DNA from: a virus
DNA length: 64,000 bases
Virus record (IMG/VR): IMGVR_UViG_3300010885_076238
Coordinates: 1-64,000 of that record
Strand: one strand, 5' to 3'
This document shows, in pieces, positions 35,513-44,013 of the stretch (positions are counted from its first letter, which is position 1; each line of letters starts with the position of its first letter). Both the position numbers and the translations under genes were made by a program. The notes below the pieces were generated by a model. That model ran no database searches and was not told where the DNA came from. It saw nothing but the letters and a program-made list of their open reading frames with translations.

Positions 35513-36151
35513 ATGAAAATTTTATTCCCGCCTCATCCAAACGTAAGAATTCCATCTCACAAATTAAGTGAGTATGAAAAAACTGGAAATTGGATTGCAC
35601 AAAGAAAATTCAACGGAACTAACGTTGTAATTTATGTGTCTTTAGATAGAAAAATTCATATTCTGACGAGACATGGAACTCCCCCTAAATTATTTTCTTT
35701 GAGCAAATCACACACAGATCAAATTTTGTCTCTAAATTTAGAGCAAGGAAAAGATTATTGGTTAAATGGAGAACTTCTGGATCATAAGACAAAAAATCCT
35801 GAATATAAGAAAAAAATCGTTTTATTCGATGTTCTTCATGCAGGAAGGTATTTGATCAAAAATCCCAATCAAGAAAAAAGATTGGAAATATTAAATGACA
35901 TTTGTAAAAATCCTACAAAATTAGAAAAAAATGGTTTGGCTTTAGAAATATCTGATGATATTTGGTTGGCAAATTCTTGGAAAAATGATTTTGAATTTCA
36001 TTATAAAGAGTATTTAGATCGAGATGAAATTGAAGGATTAGTTTTGAGGAAATTAAATTCATTTATAGATAATTTTGGACAAAAAGAACATGATGTTTCT
36101 TGGATCGTTAAGTGCCGAAAGCCCCACGCTGGAGGCAACTACAATTTTTGA
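35513..36151 (+). CDS. ATP-dependent nucleic-acid ligase-fold protein
   Basis: RKFNGTN places the adenylated lysine at K32 (motif I K-x-N-G), WLNGELLD is motif III, EIEGLVLRK motif IV and SWIVKCRKP motif V. No OB-fold is visible, so it resembles a minimal RNA ligase or capping-type nucleotidyltransferase. The ATG with GGAG six bases ahead is preferred over ATG 35501. It might repair cut tRNA or seal DNA nicks. Confidence 0.8.
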   Translation: MKILFPPHPNVRIPSHKLSEYEKTGNWIAQRKFNGTNVVIYVSLDRKIHILTRHGTPPKLFSLSKSHTDQILSLNLEQGKDYWLNGELLDHKTKNPEYKKKIVLFDVLHAGRYLIKNPNQEKRLEILNDICKNPTKLEKNGLALEISDDIWLANSWKNDFEFHYKEYLDRDEIEGLVLRKLNSFIDNFGQKEHDVSWIVKCRKPHAGGNYNF

Positions 36152-36159
36152 TCTTCCTC

Positions 36160-36188
36160 TTGACAAGTACTTTTTTCTGTTTTATACT
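36160..36188 (+). promoter_or_regulatory. Strong sigma70-type promoter
   Basis: TTGACA and TATACT lie exactly 17 bases apart. It begins a leader of about 110 bases before the acidic-protein gene and overlaps the end of the ligase-like gene region. Confidence 0.8.
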
Positions 36189-36307
36189 AATGCCCAACAT
36201 TTTGGGGGTCTCTTACTCATTGGAGATTTGTTTTCTTAGAACTCTTTTTCTTCAAGAGTATAGCATAGTATATCGTCGCCTTTCCCTTTATTCACGGATG
36301 GATAAAC

Positions 36308-36907
36308 ATGAAAATAAAAATTGGTTTAAAGCAGAAGACGGTTCAGTCAGTTGAAATCGCAGAAAAAATAAGCATCAAACCCAAGGAAATTTCTTGTGGG
36401 GTTGATGAACAAAAAAAATCTATTTCAAATGAATTAAATAATTCTGATATTGAAGAGCATATCAGACAATATTTCTTAACTCCCTTAAAAGAATTGATCA
36501 AAAATGAAGGAGTTAGCAATGGCTACTTAATTGCCAACGTGGAGGCTTTAGGTGTTATCAAAAAAATTATAAAATCCATACTAAAACAGAAGAAAATTTC
36601 AGTTATAGAAATTTTAGAAAAGGCCGCATTCGAAGAATATGGAGAATATAAAGAATCTGATGAGCCTGGAGAATATGAATCAGAAGAAGAATCTGTGGAA
36701 TATGAGTCCGAGGAATCTGACGAAGATGAGTCTGAAGCATCTGTAGAATCTTCTATTGTTCAAAAAGCCGTACTTGTCACCGAAGAGGAAGAAGAGGAAG
36801 AGGAAGAAGAGGAAGAAGAGGAAGAGGAAATTGACGAGTACGACTTGGAAGAGGCGAGAGAATGCGATTCATACTGTTTTAATGAAGATGAAAGTATGGA
36901 CGGATGA
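36308..36907 (+). CDS. Acidic, poly-Glu protein
   Basis: About 110 helical residues are followed by repeated ESEEE/YESEE units and 16 consecutive Glu near residue 160, ending in a Cys-containing tail. The strong acidic run recalls DNA mimics or histone/RNA-binding chaperones, which is conjecture. It has its own good promoter and overlaps tilS by ATGA. Confidence 0.65.
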   Translation: MKIKIGLKQKTVQSVEIAEKISIKPKEISCGVDEQKKSISNELNNSDIEEHIRQYFLTPLKELIKNEGVSNGYLIANVEALGVIKKIIKSILKQKKISVIEILEKAAFEEYGEYKESDEPGEYESEEESVEYESEESDEDESEASVESSIVQKAVLVTEEEEEEEEEEEEEEEEIDEYDLEEARECDSYCFNEDESMDG

Positions 36908-37542
36908 TCAAAATAATTAAGGAAATTTTACCTAAAGATAAAAAATATTATTTTGCTGTTTCTATGGGGGTTGATAGTGTAGCTGCATATCTCTTTTTGA
37001 GGTCAAAAGGCTATAAGGTTACCCCTGTTCATTTTAATCATAAACTAAGAATTCAAAATGATCTGATGGAGCAGAAGTATATTGAATTATGTAAATTTAC
37101 CAATGTTGATCCAATTGTTGGACATGGCGAAAATTTAACAACAGAATCCGATTGTAGGAATGCAAGGTTGAATTTTTATAAACAATTTTGCCACAATGAA
37201 ACAATAATTACGGCTCATCATATGAACGATTGGATCGAGAGCTATTTATTAAACTGCTTCAGAGGTCAGCCAAATAACGATTGCATCGAATTAACTAGTG
37301 AATTCAAAAGCTTTAAAATAATTCATCCATTCCTTCTATCCAGAAAAAAAGATTTTGAACAGTATCTTGAACGCAACAACTATTTGTGCTATACTGTTCA
37401 AGACGAAACCAATTTCATTTGCAAAGGAAGTAGAAGAAATTGGATTCGGAAGCAGATTTTTCCTGAGATGATTAAAAATAAATTGTCTTTAGAAAAATTT
37501 GCTGAAAGAAAAATAAAAGGAGATTTAGTAGAAAGCATTTGA
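36904..37542 (+). CDS. tilS: tRNA(Ile)-lysidine synthase, short form
   Basis: This enzyme adds lysine to C34 of tRNA-Ile(CAU), changing its reading from AUG to AUA. The PP-loop SMGVDS is at 20-25 (usual SGGxDS), then VHFNHKLR, RNARLNFY and TAHHMNDWIESYLLNCFRG, all TilS landmarks. At 212 residues it has only the N-terminal catalytic domain. A CAU tRNA begins 25 bases downstream. Confidence 0.9.
   Translation: MIKIIKEILPKDKKYYFAVSMGVDSVAAYLFLRSKGYKVTPVHFNHKLRIQNDLMEQKYIELCKFTNVDPIVGHGENLTTESDCRNARLNFYKQFCHNETIITAHHMNDWIESYLLNCFRGQPNNDCIELTSEFKSFKIIHPFLLSRKKDFEQYLERNNYLCYTVQDETNFICKGSRRNWIRKQIFPEMIKNKLSLEKFAERKIKGDLVESI
37367..37395 (+). promoter_or_regulatory. Possible promoter inside tilS
   Basis: TTGAAC and TATACT lie 17 bases apart within tilS, about 170 bases before the tRNA; it could transcribe the tRNA alone. 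Confidence 0.4.
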
Positions 37543-37547
37543 ATAAG

Positions 37548-37666
37548 GTAGCGGAATCAAATACATTGGGCCATTAACTCAGCTGGTTAGAGTGTCAAAC
37601 TCATAATTTGAAAGTCCTTGGTTCGAATCCAAGATGGCCCACTTCAGTCACTTTTGATTCCTCTAC
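37548..37666 (+). other. Inverted repeat flanking the tRNA
   Basis: GTAGcGGAATCAAA at 37548-37561 pairs with TTTGATTCCtCTAC at 37653-37666, 13 of 14 bases. It would close a stem around the whole tRNA precursor, like RNase III-type processing stems. Confidence 0.6.
37568..37641 (+). tRNA. tRNA with anticodon CAU, probably tRNA-Ile2
   Basis: It is a full cloverleaf: acceptor GGGCCAT/ATGGCCC, D-stem ACTC/GAGT, anticodon stem TCAAA/TTTGA with loop CTCATAA, T-stem CTTGG/CCAAG and discriminator A. CCA is not encoded. Pairs C4-G69 and C5-G68 are those reported to favour TilS over tRNA-Met, and tilS is adjacent. Elongator tRNA-Met remains the alternative. Confidence 0.92.
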
Positions 37667-37713
37667 TTTTATCAAAATGAACTTCTCTGACTTCTAATTT
37701 TTTCACTTAGATA

Positions 37714-38499
37714 TTATGTCTTGTCTACAATCCAATGCGAGTTTCGATTCATGTAATATATTTTTTCTTTACCTAAGAGATATGTGTAGTGTAGCATCCA
37801 ATATTCACTCAAATTTTTGTAATAGAAAGAAGTAGAGAAATTTGGGAAAATTATTTTTGGAATTGTATAAACATTCATGTTTAGTGGAGTAATTTTTTGA
37901 TTTATGAAATTTTGATTTCCACTATAATTCTTAATATCTTCTTTGTTATAAGAAAGAAGTTCAATAATTTTGTCTTTTTTTTCGCTATTGAAAACCATGA
38001 AGCCTGTGCAATAGTTATCGCATTTTCTCTTTTTTACCAATACGCCATCAATTAGATCGCAACACTCATCGGTGCCATTTAAATAATCTTCGCCATCTTG
38101 AAAAATAATATCAAAAGGATCGCTTTTTTTCTTCAACATATTTTTTAATATTTTATCTAACTCTTTGGTGAAGTTAAAGTTCACCCAAATATCAGTGTCT
38201 ATATAAGTTACGAAAGGATAGTTTTTACTTTCTTGCTCAATAAATTTTTTCTTTATATCCAGCTTATTGAATACTATTTCTTTATATTTTTTTGTTTCCC
38301 ACTGATGAAACTTTTCAGATAAATTTTTGTTTTCTACTAACTCACAATCAGCTCCTTCTTTTTTTAACTCTTCGTAACAAATGTTATCCGTACAAATAAA
38401 AACTAATTTCGAATCTATTTTTAATTGCTTCCATCTTTTGTAGAAATTAAAAGCAAAATATTTGTACCCATTGTTTATTATTGCGAAAAATATATTCAT
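37714..38499 (-). CDS. GT-A glycosyltransferase (GT77-like)
   Basis: YIDTDIWV has D101/D103, with NYCTGFMVFNSEKK and NQNFIN later, the order seen in nucleotide-diphospho-sugar transferases of the GT77 type. It overlaps the next upstream gene by ATGA, in a minus-strand run of eight genes. Confidence 0.78.
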   Translation of the reverse strand: MNIFFAIINNGYKYFAFNFYKRWKQLKIDSKLVFICTDNICYEELKKEGADCELVENKNLSEKFHQWETKKYKEIVFNKLDIKKKFIEQESKNYPFVTYIDTDIWVNFNFTKELDKILKNMLKKKSDPFDIIFQDGEDYLNGTDECCDLIDGVLVKKRKCDNYCTGFMVFNSEKKDKIIELLSYNKEDIKNYSGNQNFINQKITPLNMNVYTIPKIIFPNFSTSFYYKNLSEYWMLHYTYLLGKEKIYYMNRNSHWIVDKT

Positions 38500-39257
38500 A
38501 GCACTCCCTTTGTAGGATAGTCTAAATTATTGTTTCTTATTTTATTTATCATTAACGAGAAAGAGCTTTCGTTTGACCCAATAAAATAACGACAACTTTG
38601 CAAGATAAAAAAATCAGCTATAGTGTGGATATCGCTTGTATATCTAACAACTTTTTTTCTATCATACATACCTTCAAACTTTTCTTCTCCTTTGCTTATT
38701 CTCTCGAACAATATTATTCTATCTTTGAATATTTCGATGAATTTTCTTTGAGTTTCTGCGTTATCTGTTGCTAAGAAAATTTTTTTATCATTAGTCTCTA
38801 GAAATCTTACAATAGCTCTTTGAGGAATCGGTTTATCTCTTGTCTTATCAGACATCAACAGTGCTGTCTTGCAACCCGTTCTTATGTGCAGACCGATAGT
38901 TTCTTTGATTTTAAATTTTTCAACAAAGTCTTGAAAAAAGTTCTTATATTCTTCTTTTAATTTCAAATAGCTATAGGCTTGTCTGAACAAATCTGTAGAA
39001 GAGTTACACTTAAATGTTTCCATCATTTTTTTAAACGAAGTGGTTTTTATAACATCATCCGCTTCTGTTAATTTTTCAAATTTCAAAGAAGGAAGATAGT
39101 CGAAAAATTTTAAAAATTCTACTAAGTTATGGTTGTTTACAATCCATTCTTGCGTTGCTTCGCTTGCAATTTTTTTTTCAACCAAAAGATTCGCAGCCAA
39201 TGACAGTCTTAGTTGATTTGCAAATCCATCTGGGCATTTTATATAAATTTTATTCAT
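38496..39257 (-). CDS. Fucosyltransferase-like GT-B enzyme
   Basis: GLHIRTGCK is the HxRxG donor motif of the GT11/GT23 fucosyltransferase group, and IFLATDNAETQRKF and FFILQSCRYFIGSNESSFSLMI are its usual following blocks. With gmd and fcl in the window, GDP-fucose is a plausible donor. Length 253 residues. Confidence 0.75.
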   Translation of the reverse strand: MNKIYIKCPDGFANQLRLSLAANLLVEKKIASEATQEWIVNNHNLVEFLKFFDYLPSLKFEKLTEADDVIKTTSFKKMMETFKCNSSTDLFRQAYSYLKLKEEYKNFFQDFVEKFKIKETIGLHIRTGCKTALLMSDKTRDKPIPQRAIVRFLETNDKKIFLATDNAETQRKFIEIFKDRIILFERISKGEEKFEGMYDRKKVVRYTSDIHTIADFFILQSCRYFIGSNESSFSLMINKIRNNNLDYPTKGVL

Positions 39258-40197
39258 ATTTTTCTACCAAAAAATTAGAAGTATAAAACGCCTCTTTTAA
39301 ATGAAGTACATTTGAAAATTCATGCCAATTCATCTGTACTTTACACTTAGACTTATCTACTCCTTGTGAAAGCCTTATAGAATAATGTCCTGGCTCTTTA
39401 AGTTCAAGCTTTATGGTTTCTCTTTCATAATGGCACCAAACATCCCATATTGGGTATTTACTTAAAATTTTTCCATCCTTATAAATTTCCACACAATCAG
39501 AGTAGGGACCAATAGTTTGAAAAATGCCTATTAATTCGTCTTCAACATAAATATCAATAAAATTTTTAACACTTATGTTTAATTCTTTTATTAGTATTTC
39601 TGTATATTTATTTTTTAATGGACAGACTATGTTGTAATTCGAGTGCAATGGCTCATCAGGGTGGTTGAATACGTTGTGCTCTAGGTGTTGGAATATTTTT
39701 GAGGAATAATAATTTCCTCCAAATTCTGTGGTATGAACATAGTCCTTAATTATTTGACTAATCTCTATTTTATCTTCTAAAAATTCTTCATAAACATTTA
39801 TGCAATGAATATTGTGTTCAGAAGAATATTTTTTAACGTCATCATACATCTCAAGTCTTGAGTTTAGCATTTCACTTATTGGGAAAAGCAAAAAAATTGG
39901 AGTTATATTGTTTTTTAAAAGTTTAAAAGTTATACAATCAAGATATTCAAAAATTTTCTTATCATAATTAGTTCTAGAAGTTGAAAACCAATCAATTAAA
40001 CATATTTCTGGTTTGTATTCTATTACTTCTTCTATAAAGCAAATTCCCGCATCCGATAAATGCATAGATCCATAGCCGAACTTCCTATACTCTGCTTGCA
40101 CCATTGACATGAGCGAATCTGCGTATGAGTTATTTTGCTTCGTAACAGATGCTCCGAAGAAAGCTATTTTATTGTATGTTATTTTCATATATTTCAA
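39250..40197 (-). CDS. SGNH/GDSL-type hydrolase with C-terminal domain
   Basis: FFGASVT near residue 13-19 replaces the GDS block and DYVHTTEFGG holds the D-x-x-H pair of the catalytic site. About 120 C-terminal residues look beta-rich. Such enzymes act as sugar O-acetylesterases. An alternative start is three codons later. Confidence 0.75.
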   Translation of the reverse strand: MKYMKITYNKIAFFGASVTKQNNSYADSLMSMVQAEYRKFGYGSMHLSDAGICFIEEVIEYKPEICLIDWFSTSRTNYDKKIFEYLDCITFKLLKNNITPIFLLFPISEMLNSRLEMYDDVKKYSSEHNIHCINVYEEFLEDKIEISQIIKDYVHTTEFGGNYYSSKIFQHLEHNVFNHPDEPLHSNYNIVCPLKNKYTEILIKELNISVKNFIDIYVEDELIGIFQTIGPYSDCVEIYKDGKILSKYPIWDVWCHYERETIKLELKEPGHYSIRLSQGVDKSKCKVQMNWHEFSNVLHLKEAFYTSNFLVEKYE

Positions 40198-40375
40198 TCA
40201 ATGCTAGTATTATCTCGTTTTCTTGCAAGTAGTATGACTCTTTATCATATGGATCTTTGATTAGTTCAAAAAAATATGGATTTTTACTTAATTGTATTTG
40301 AGTCTCAAGTATAAAAAAATCTTTATCTTCAAATAACTTTTTCTTATATTCTTCAATATTCATTATCTTCTTCAT
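40169..40375 (-). CDS. Hypothetical acidic 68-aa protein
   Basis: A short helical protein (EEYKKKLFEDKDFF) that overlaps both neighbours. A start at 40363 is also possible. No family recognised. Confidence 0.5.
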   Translation of the reverse strand: MKKIMNIEEYKKKLFEDKDFFILETQIQLSKNPYFFELIKDPYDKESYYLQENEIILALIEIYENNIQ

Positions 40376-40541
40376 CCTTTATTTGATAAAAATAATCATT
40401 ATAGTCTAGATTGTTATCATAGTCTTTTTTTTTGGCATCATCTATGTAATTCTTCGCTTCATCTAAAGATAGAAAATTTTTGCGATAAATTTCTTTAAAT
40501 ATATCTGCGTATCCCTCGTATTTGATTACTAAAAATTTCAT
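40353..40541 (-). CDS. Hypothetical 62-aa acidic protein
   Basis: Rich in Asp, Tyr and Lys, with MKFLVIKYEGYADIF at the start. It overlaps the upstream GT61 gene by 47 bases. No family recognised; kept because it fits the run of overlapping genes. Confidence 0.45.
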   Translation of the reverse strand: MKFLVIKYEGYADIFKEIYRKNFLSLDEAKNYIDDAKKKDYDNNLDYNDYFYQIKDEEDNEY

Positions 40542-41232
40542 AAAATTCTTTCTTGAAAAAATCTAAACTCATTTCGAAACTATTGTTTTTTATTTCTTTA
40601 CCACTGTGTTTATTATTGATTAATAAATGATATTTTCCCTCACAGAATTTAGATATTTTTTTGTAACAATTAGAATTAAACCCATTATTTAATTCTAATA
40701 TTTTTGTTTTTTTACTGCAAAAAATAATATTGGTTAGCCCTGCTCCGTGAGAAGCGACAACACAATCGGCATTATACATAATGTTTGCTTGTTGTTCTAC
40801 TGAATAATTTTCTAAAAATATTTCTACGAAATCTTGTTGGGCCAAAAAGTCTAATATTTCTTTAGAAATATATCTATTGTTCCTTTTTATTATAATTTTT
40901 TTATGACTATTTTCTATATTTGATCTTATTTGCTTTAAATAACAAGCCAATTCTTCATTAATGCTATTTTTTATTTCTTCGTATTTAAAGGCGACTTTAT
41001 CAGATGGATCAAAAGAACTTAATACATTTATTGTTTTTTCTTTATATAATTCTTTTAAAATTTTTTCGATCAATAAAATTTGATCATTTGGCAGATCAAA
41101 AAATAAATCAAAAGAATTAAAGTTTTTGTATATTTCGTGAATAATTGGTAAAAAATCAATTATTGCATGATGATAATTTGATACTTGTTTTGAATCTAAA
41201 AATATGAACTTTTTTGATGATTTGCTACTCAT
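40495..41232 (-). CDS. GT61-like glycosyltransferase
   Basis: ADCVVASHGAGLTNIIFCSKKTKILEL is the GT61 signature, here beginning near residue 155. The 245-residue size is that of the catalytic core. GT61 includes xylosyl-, GlcNAc- and arabinosyl-transferases that add sugars to protein or polysaccharide. Confidence 0.85.
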   Translation of the reverse strand: MSSKSSKKFIFLDSKQVSNYHHAIIDFLPIIHEIYKNFNSFDLFFDLPNDQILLIEKILKELYKEKTINVLSSFDPSDKVAFKYEEIKNSINEELACYLKQIRSNIENSHKKIIIKRNNRYISKEILDFLAQQDFVEIFLENYSVEQQANIMYNADCVVASHGAGLTNIIFCSKKTKILELNNGFNSNCYKKISKFCEGKYHLLINNKHSGKEIKNNSFEMSLDFFKKEFYEIFSNQIRGIRRYI

Positions 41233-42238
41233 AAATGTATTCTATATATTTATCAATCATGTATTCGAAAACTTTGTACATAAAGTTTTCACTTAAATAC
41301 TCTGAGGCGAACAAATTTGCTTGATTCTTTATTTCTAAGCATTTGTCATCATTTTTAATACACCATGAAATCTGCTCATGCAGGTCTGATAAATCTTCTT
41401 TTATTGGCAAGTAATGAATATATGGTTTCAGTAAAGGCTGGAACCATTCTAAAACTTCTGCGGAGTGTATTACTGTTACGCTGTTCATAAACAACAATAT
41501 TCTTAATCTTTCTGCCCAATCTATATTATTACCGATATTCAATATGAATTTGTATTGTTGCTGATCAGACATTGGCATAAAATCAGACAAAGGAATTTCC
41601 GGTTCGTATGACTTGGTGAATCCTATGTCGAATAACGGATCGTTGTGAAAATTTTTGTATAAAAAACCTCTGGTAGTATCCGACCAGCACGATGATTTTT
41701 CTACACCAACTTTTGCTATTTTCCAAGTTTTTTTGGATAGTTGTCCTCGAAAAACAGCTTTGTTAATCTTGGCATCCCAGGGATATAAACTTTGTTTTTT
41801 TACAATAGTTTTATCGATATAATCATCCCATCCAATAATTGGTGTGCCACAACTTCGCTCTATTCCTCGATCATTTCCCATAGGTATGGGAATATTGTAC
41901 ACAGCTTTTTTAGATTCTCTTGTGATTGAGAAACAAGGTATATTTAGTGGTCTGCCGTCGTTTAATACAAATAAAGCAGTAAAGTTTTTACTAGGATTAT
42001 TAAAAATATATTTATTTAAAAAATAATTTAGGTGCTTGAATCTCGCGTGCTTATCTGTGTCTCCGATACATAATAATTCTCCTCCCGAAATTTTTATTAA
42101 ACAAGAAACATCTGAGATGTGTGTTGAATTTTGAAAAGACTCTAGAAGTTTATTGTGCGAAATCTTACACCCAGCGGAAATCAATGAATTAAAATAGGCA
42201 TCTAATGTTTCTTTTGTCGCCTTATCTATTGTGTGCAA
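41225..42238 (-). CDS. GT90-like glycosyltransferase
   Basis: AVFRGQLS, KFILNIGNNIDWAERLRILL and YIHYLPIKEDLSDL are motifs of GT90/CAP10 enzymes, which include protein O-glucosyltransferases. It could work on hydroxyl groups of the fibre or on polysaccharide. It adjoins the next gene without a gap. Confidence 0.82.
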   Translation of the reverse strand: MHTIDKATKETLDAYFNSLISAGCKISHNKLLESFQNSTHISDVSCLIKISGGELLCIGDTDKHARFKHLNYFLNKYIFNNPSKNFTALFVLNDGRPLNIPCFSITRESKKAVYNIPIPMGNDRGIERSCGTPIIGWDDYIDKTIVKKQSLYPWDAKINKAVFRGQLSKKTWKIAKVGVEKSSCWSDTTRGFLYKNFHNDPLFDIGFTKSYEPEIPLSDFMPMSDQQQYKFILNIGNNIDWAERLRILLFMNSVTVIHSAEVLEWFQPLLKPYIHYLPIKEDLSDLHEQISWCIKNDDKCLEIKNQANLFASEYLSENFMYKVFEYMIDKYIEYIYE

Positions 42239-42754
42239 CTAATCTATTTCTCCAAGTATTATTTCAGGGTATTTTTCACTTATTATTTCTTGGACTTGAA
42301 TGTTATTTATTTCTTCAAACTTCTTTGTAATGGCATTCAAGATATAGTCATCTTTTTCTTCTGCTGACATTGTGTTTAATACTTGGATGGCATATTTATT
42401 TATAAAATAATTCCTGTTGTGATCAACTACATATCCATCCATATTTTTAATCTCTTCTTCTACAACGTATTTGTCTAATTCTCGTAGATCTATTTCTTCA
42501 TCTCTTCCTCGGAGTTGATTATTTTTTTTTATTTTTTCTGTTTTTAATTTTTCAAACTCTTCTCTACACCCACAGAGTCCAAGGTTTTTACCAAAAAAAA
42601 TATAGTGATAAAACAATCTTTGTCGCTCTGTTATGCTATTTTCCCGGCAGTATGGTTGGTAAAAACTTTTTACATCACCAGTTTGCGTTATATAAAATTC
42701 ATCATCAAAATTTTTTTCTATAAGATTTTTTTCGTAAAACTCAATGATTTCCAT
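42239..42754 (-). CDS. Protein with N-terminal glycosyltransferase-associated motif
   Basis: FDDEFYITQTGDVKSFYQ...FYHYIFFGKNLG resembles the short repeat found before glycosyltransferase domains, but no catalytic domain follows. The rest is helical and charged. Possibly a partner or detached domain of the GT90 neighbour. Confidence 0.55.
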   Translation of the reverse strand: MEIIEFYEKNLIEKNFDDEFYITQTGDVKSFYQPYCRENSITERQRLFYHYIFFGKNLGLCGCREEFEKLKTEKIKKNNQLRGRDEEIDLRELDKYVVEEEIKNMDGYVVDHNRNYFINKYAIQVLNTMSAEEKDDYILNAITKKFEEINNIQVQEIISEKYPEIILGEID

Positions 42755-42833
42755 GTTTTAAACACATCCTTTTTTTGTAAATTATAACGACATCCGCCTC
42801 CGTAAGATTATAATAGCACAAACAACTATATTT

Positions 42834-43505
42834 TTGAAAAAAACATTCATATCATCTCTATTATTCAATATGTCTTTAGATTTTTATACTTCTTTTTCAA
42901 AAAATTATGGCGATCAATATAAAACTTGGCTTTCATTTGCAAATGAAATTTTTGCGATTCAAGCACAAGAAGAAACCAGTCCAAATGATGCAGAGACAAT
43001 ATGCAATAAAGCCAATTTAGTTGATAATAAAAATCTCCATAAAATTAACGATATAACAAAAATTGCCAGAAACAACTCTGGCAATTTTTGTTTAACTAAT
43101 TGTGATATTGAATTAGTAGGCGATCATTTTATTTGGGATGAAATTTTAAAAAAAGAAGGTCTGATAATTGGCCAGAGATATAATTATAAAAAAAAATACG
43201 AACATATAGGTCAGAACTTTGGTGGAATAGATTTTTTTATATTTAATAGGCAATTTGAAATTGAAGAATCAAATTTTGCCATGGGATCTTGTTGTTGGGA
43301 TTGGTGGATTGTTTATTTAGCTATGATTCAAAGTGTTCCGATATACAAAATAAATATTCCTTTTGTATATCATGAAATCCATGATCGAAGATGGTCTGAT
43401 GATCAATGGATGAATCAAATGAAGATTTTTGAAAGCATGTATGGAATAAAACAAGACAGAGAATTTAAAATAAAATTATTAAATTATGCAATTGATATTT
43501 TTTAA
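42834..43505 (+). CDS. Putative glycosyltransferase-like protein
   Basis: CLTNCDIEL sits where a DxD is expected, and GIDFFIFNR, FAMGSCCWDWWIVYLA and FVYHEIHDRRWSD follow, as in small GT-A-like proteins. Translation probably starts at TTG. A TATAAT element lies about 20 bases upstream. Confidence 0.6.
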   Translation: MKKTFISSLLFNMSLDFYTSFSKNYGDQYKTWLSFANEIFAIQAQEETSPNDAETICNKANLVDNKNLHKINDITKIARNNSGNFCLTNCDIELVGDHFIWDEILKKEGLIIGQRYNYKKKYEHIGQNFGGIDFFIFNRQFEIEESNFAMGSCCWDWWIVYLAMIQSVPIYKINIPFVYHEIHDRRWSDDQWMNQMKIFESMYGIKQDREFKIKLLNYAIDIF

Positions 43506-43507
43506 TT

Positions 43508-43705
43508 TTATTGTTCTGCTGCTACTGTTTTTTGTTGAATCTTTTCATCAAGTTCTGATCTTAGTATTACAACATCTTTTTCAGCTTCGACTCCTATTCT
43601 AACCTTGTTCATGTTGTCGATCCTTACAACAGTTAGACGGATGTCCTCTCTTCCAGGTATTCTTACAATAATTGTCTCGTCTTTCTTTCGGCTTAAAACT
43701 AGCAT
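43508..43705 (-). CDS. csrA: CsrA-family translational regulator (copy 2)
   Basis: MLVLSRKKDETIIVRIPGREDIRLTVVRIDNMNKVRIGVEAEKDV and the VILRSELDE helix are complete CsrA features in 65 residues. AAAGGAG precedes the ATG. It differs from the 35104 copy in sequence, so the two may have different targets. Confidence 0.95.
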   Translation of the reverse strand: MLVLSRKKDETIIVRIPGREDIRLTVVRIDNMNKVRIGVEAEKDVVILRSELDEKIQQKTVAAEQ

Positions 43706-43775
43706 TTTTGTCTCCTTTCTTTTTCCTTGCTAATAGTAGTATAGTATTCTTATCAAAAAAAATTTTCACCAAAAA

Positions 43776-43812
43776 ATAAATTAATAATAATTTTTTTTTA
43801 TTATTAATTTAT
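43776..43812. terminator. Perfect A+T-rich hairpin
   Basis: ATAAATTAATAATAA pairs perfectly with TTATTATTAATTTAT around seven T. It lies between two divergent genes, so it is not clearly a terminator of either; it could be a structural or replication feature. Confidence 0.35.
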
Positions 43813-43895
43813 GGTCTAGAAAAAAAATTATCGACGTAAGTCTTTGATTACAAGGTCTTTGCGACGTTTATTCTAGGAAAATCTGAAAAAGTTTT

Positions 43896-43923
43896 TTGAC
43901 ATTCGAACCCTGTTACGTATAGT
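43896..43923 (+). promoter_or_regulatory. Sigma70-type promoter
   Basis: TTGACA and TATAGT are 16 bases apart, 90 bases before the 44014 gene. Confidence 0.75.
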
Positions 43924-44013
43924 TGAATAGGAAACAACGAGTGGTTGAAACAAAGGCTCATCAACCGGTCGCTATAAAACATCGAGCCTAAAATTGGAAA
44001 CGGGAGTTGTGTA

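Larger units (their letters stand above)
43706..44013. other. Intergenic region with hairpin, promoter and structured leader
   Basis: About 300 bases without a gene. It contains an A+T hairpin at 43776-43812, a promoter at 43896-43923 and a 90-base leader with GGTTGA/TCAACC and AGGCTC/GAGCCT pairings before the 44014 gene. Confidence 0.6.

Noticed and set aside
36112-36354. Possible 80-aa hydrophobic protein
   Set aside because: It overlaps the ligase-like gene, the strong promoter at 36160 and the next gene, and has no ribosome-binding site.
43776-43812. Replication origin
   Set aside because: Only one A+T hairpin, with no iterons or binding boxes; not enough to call.
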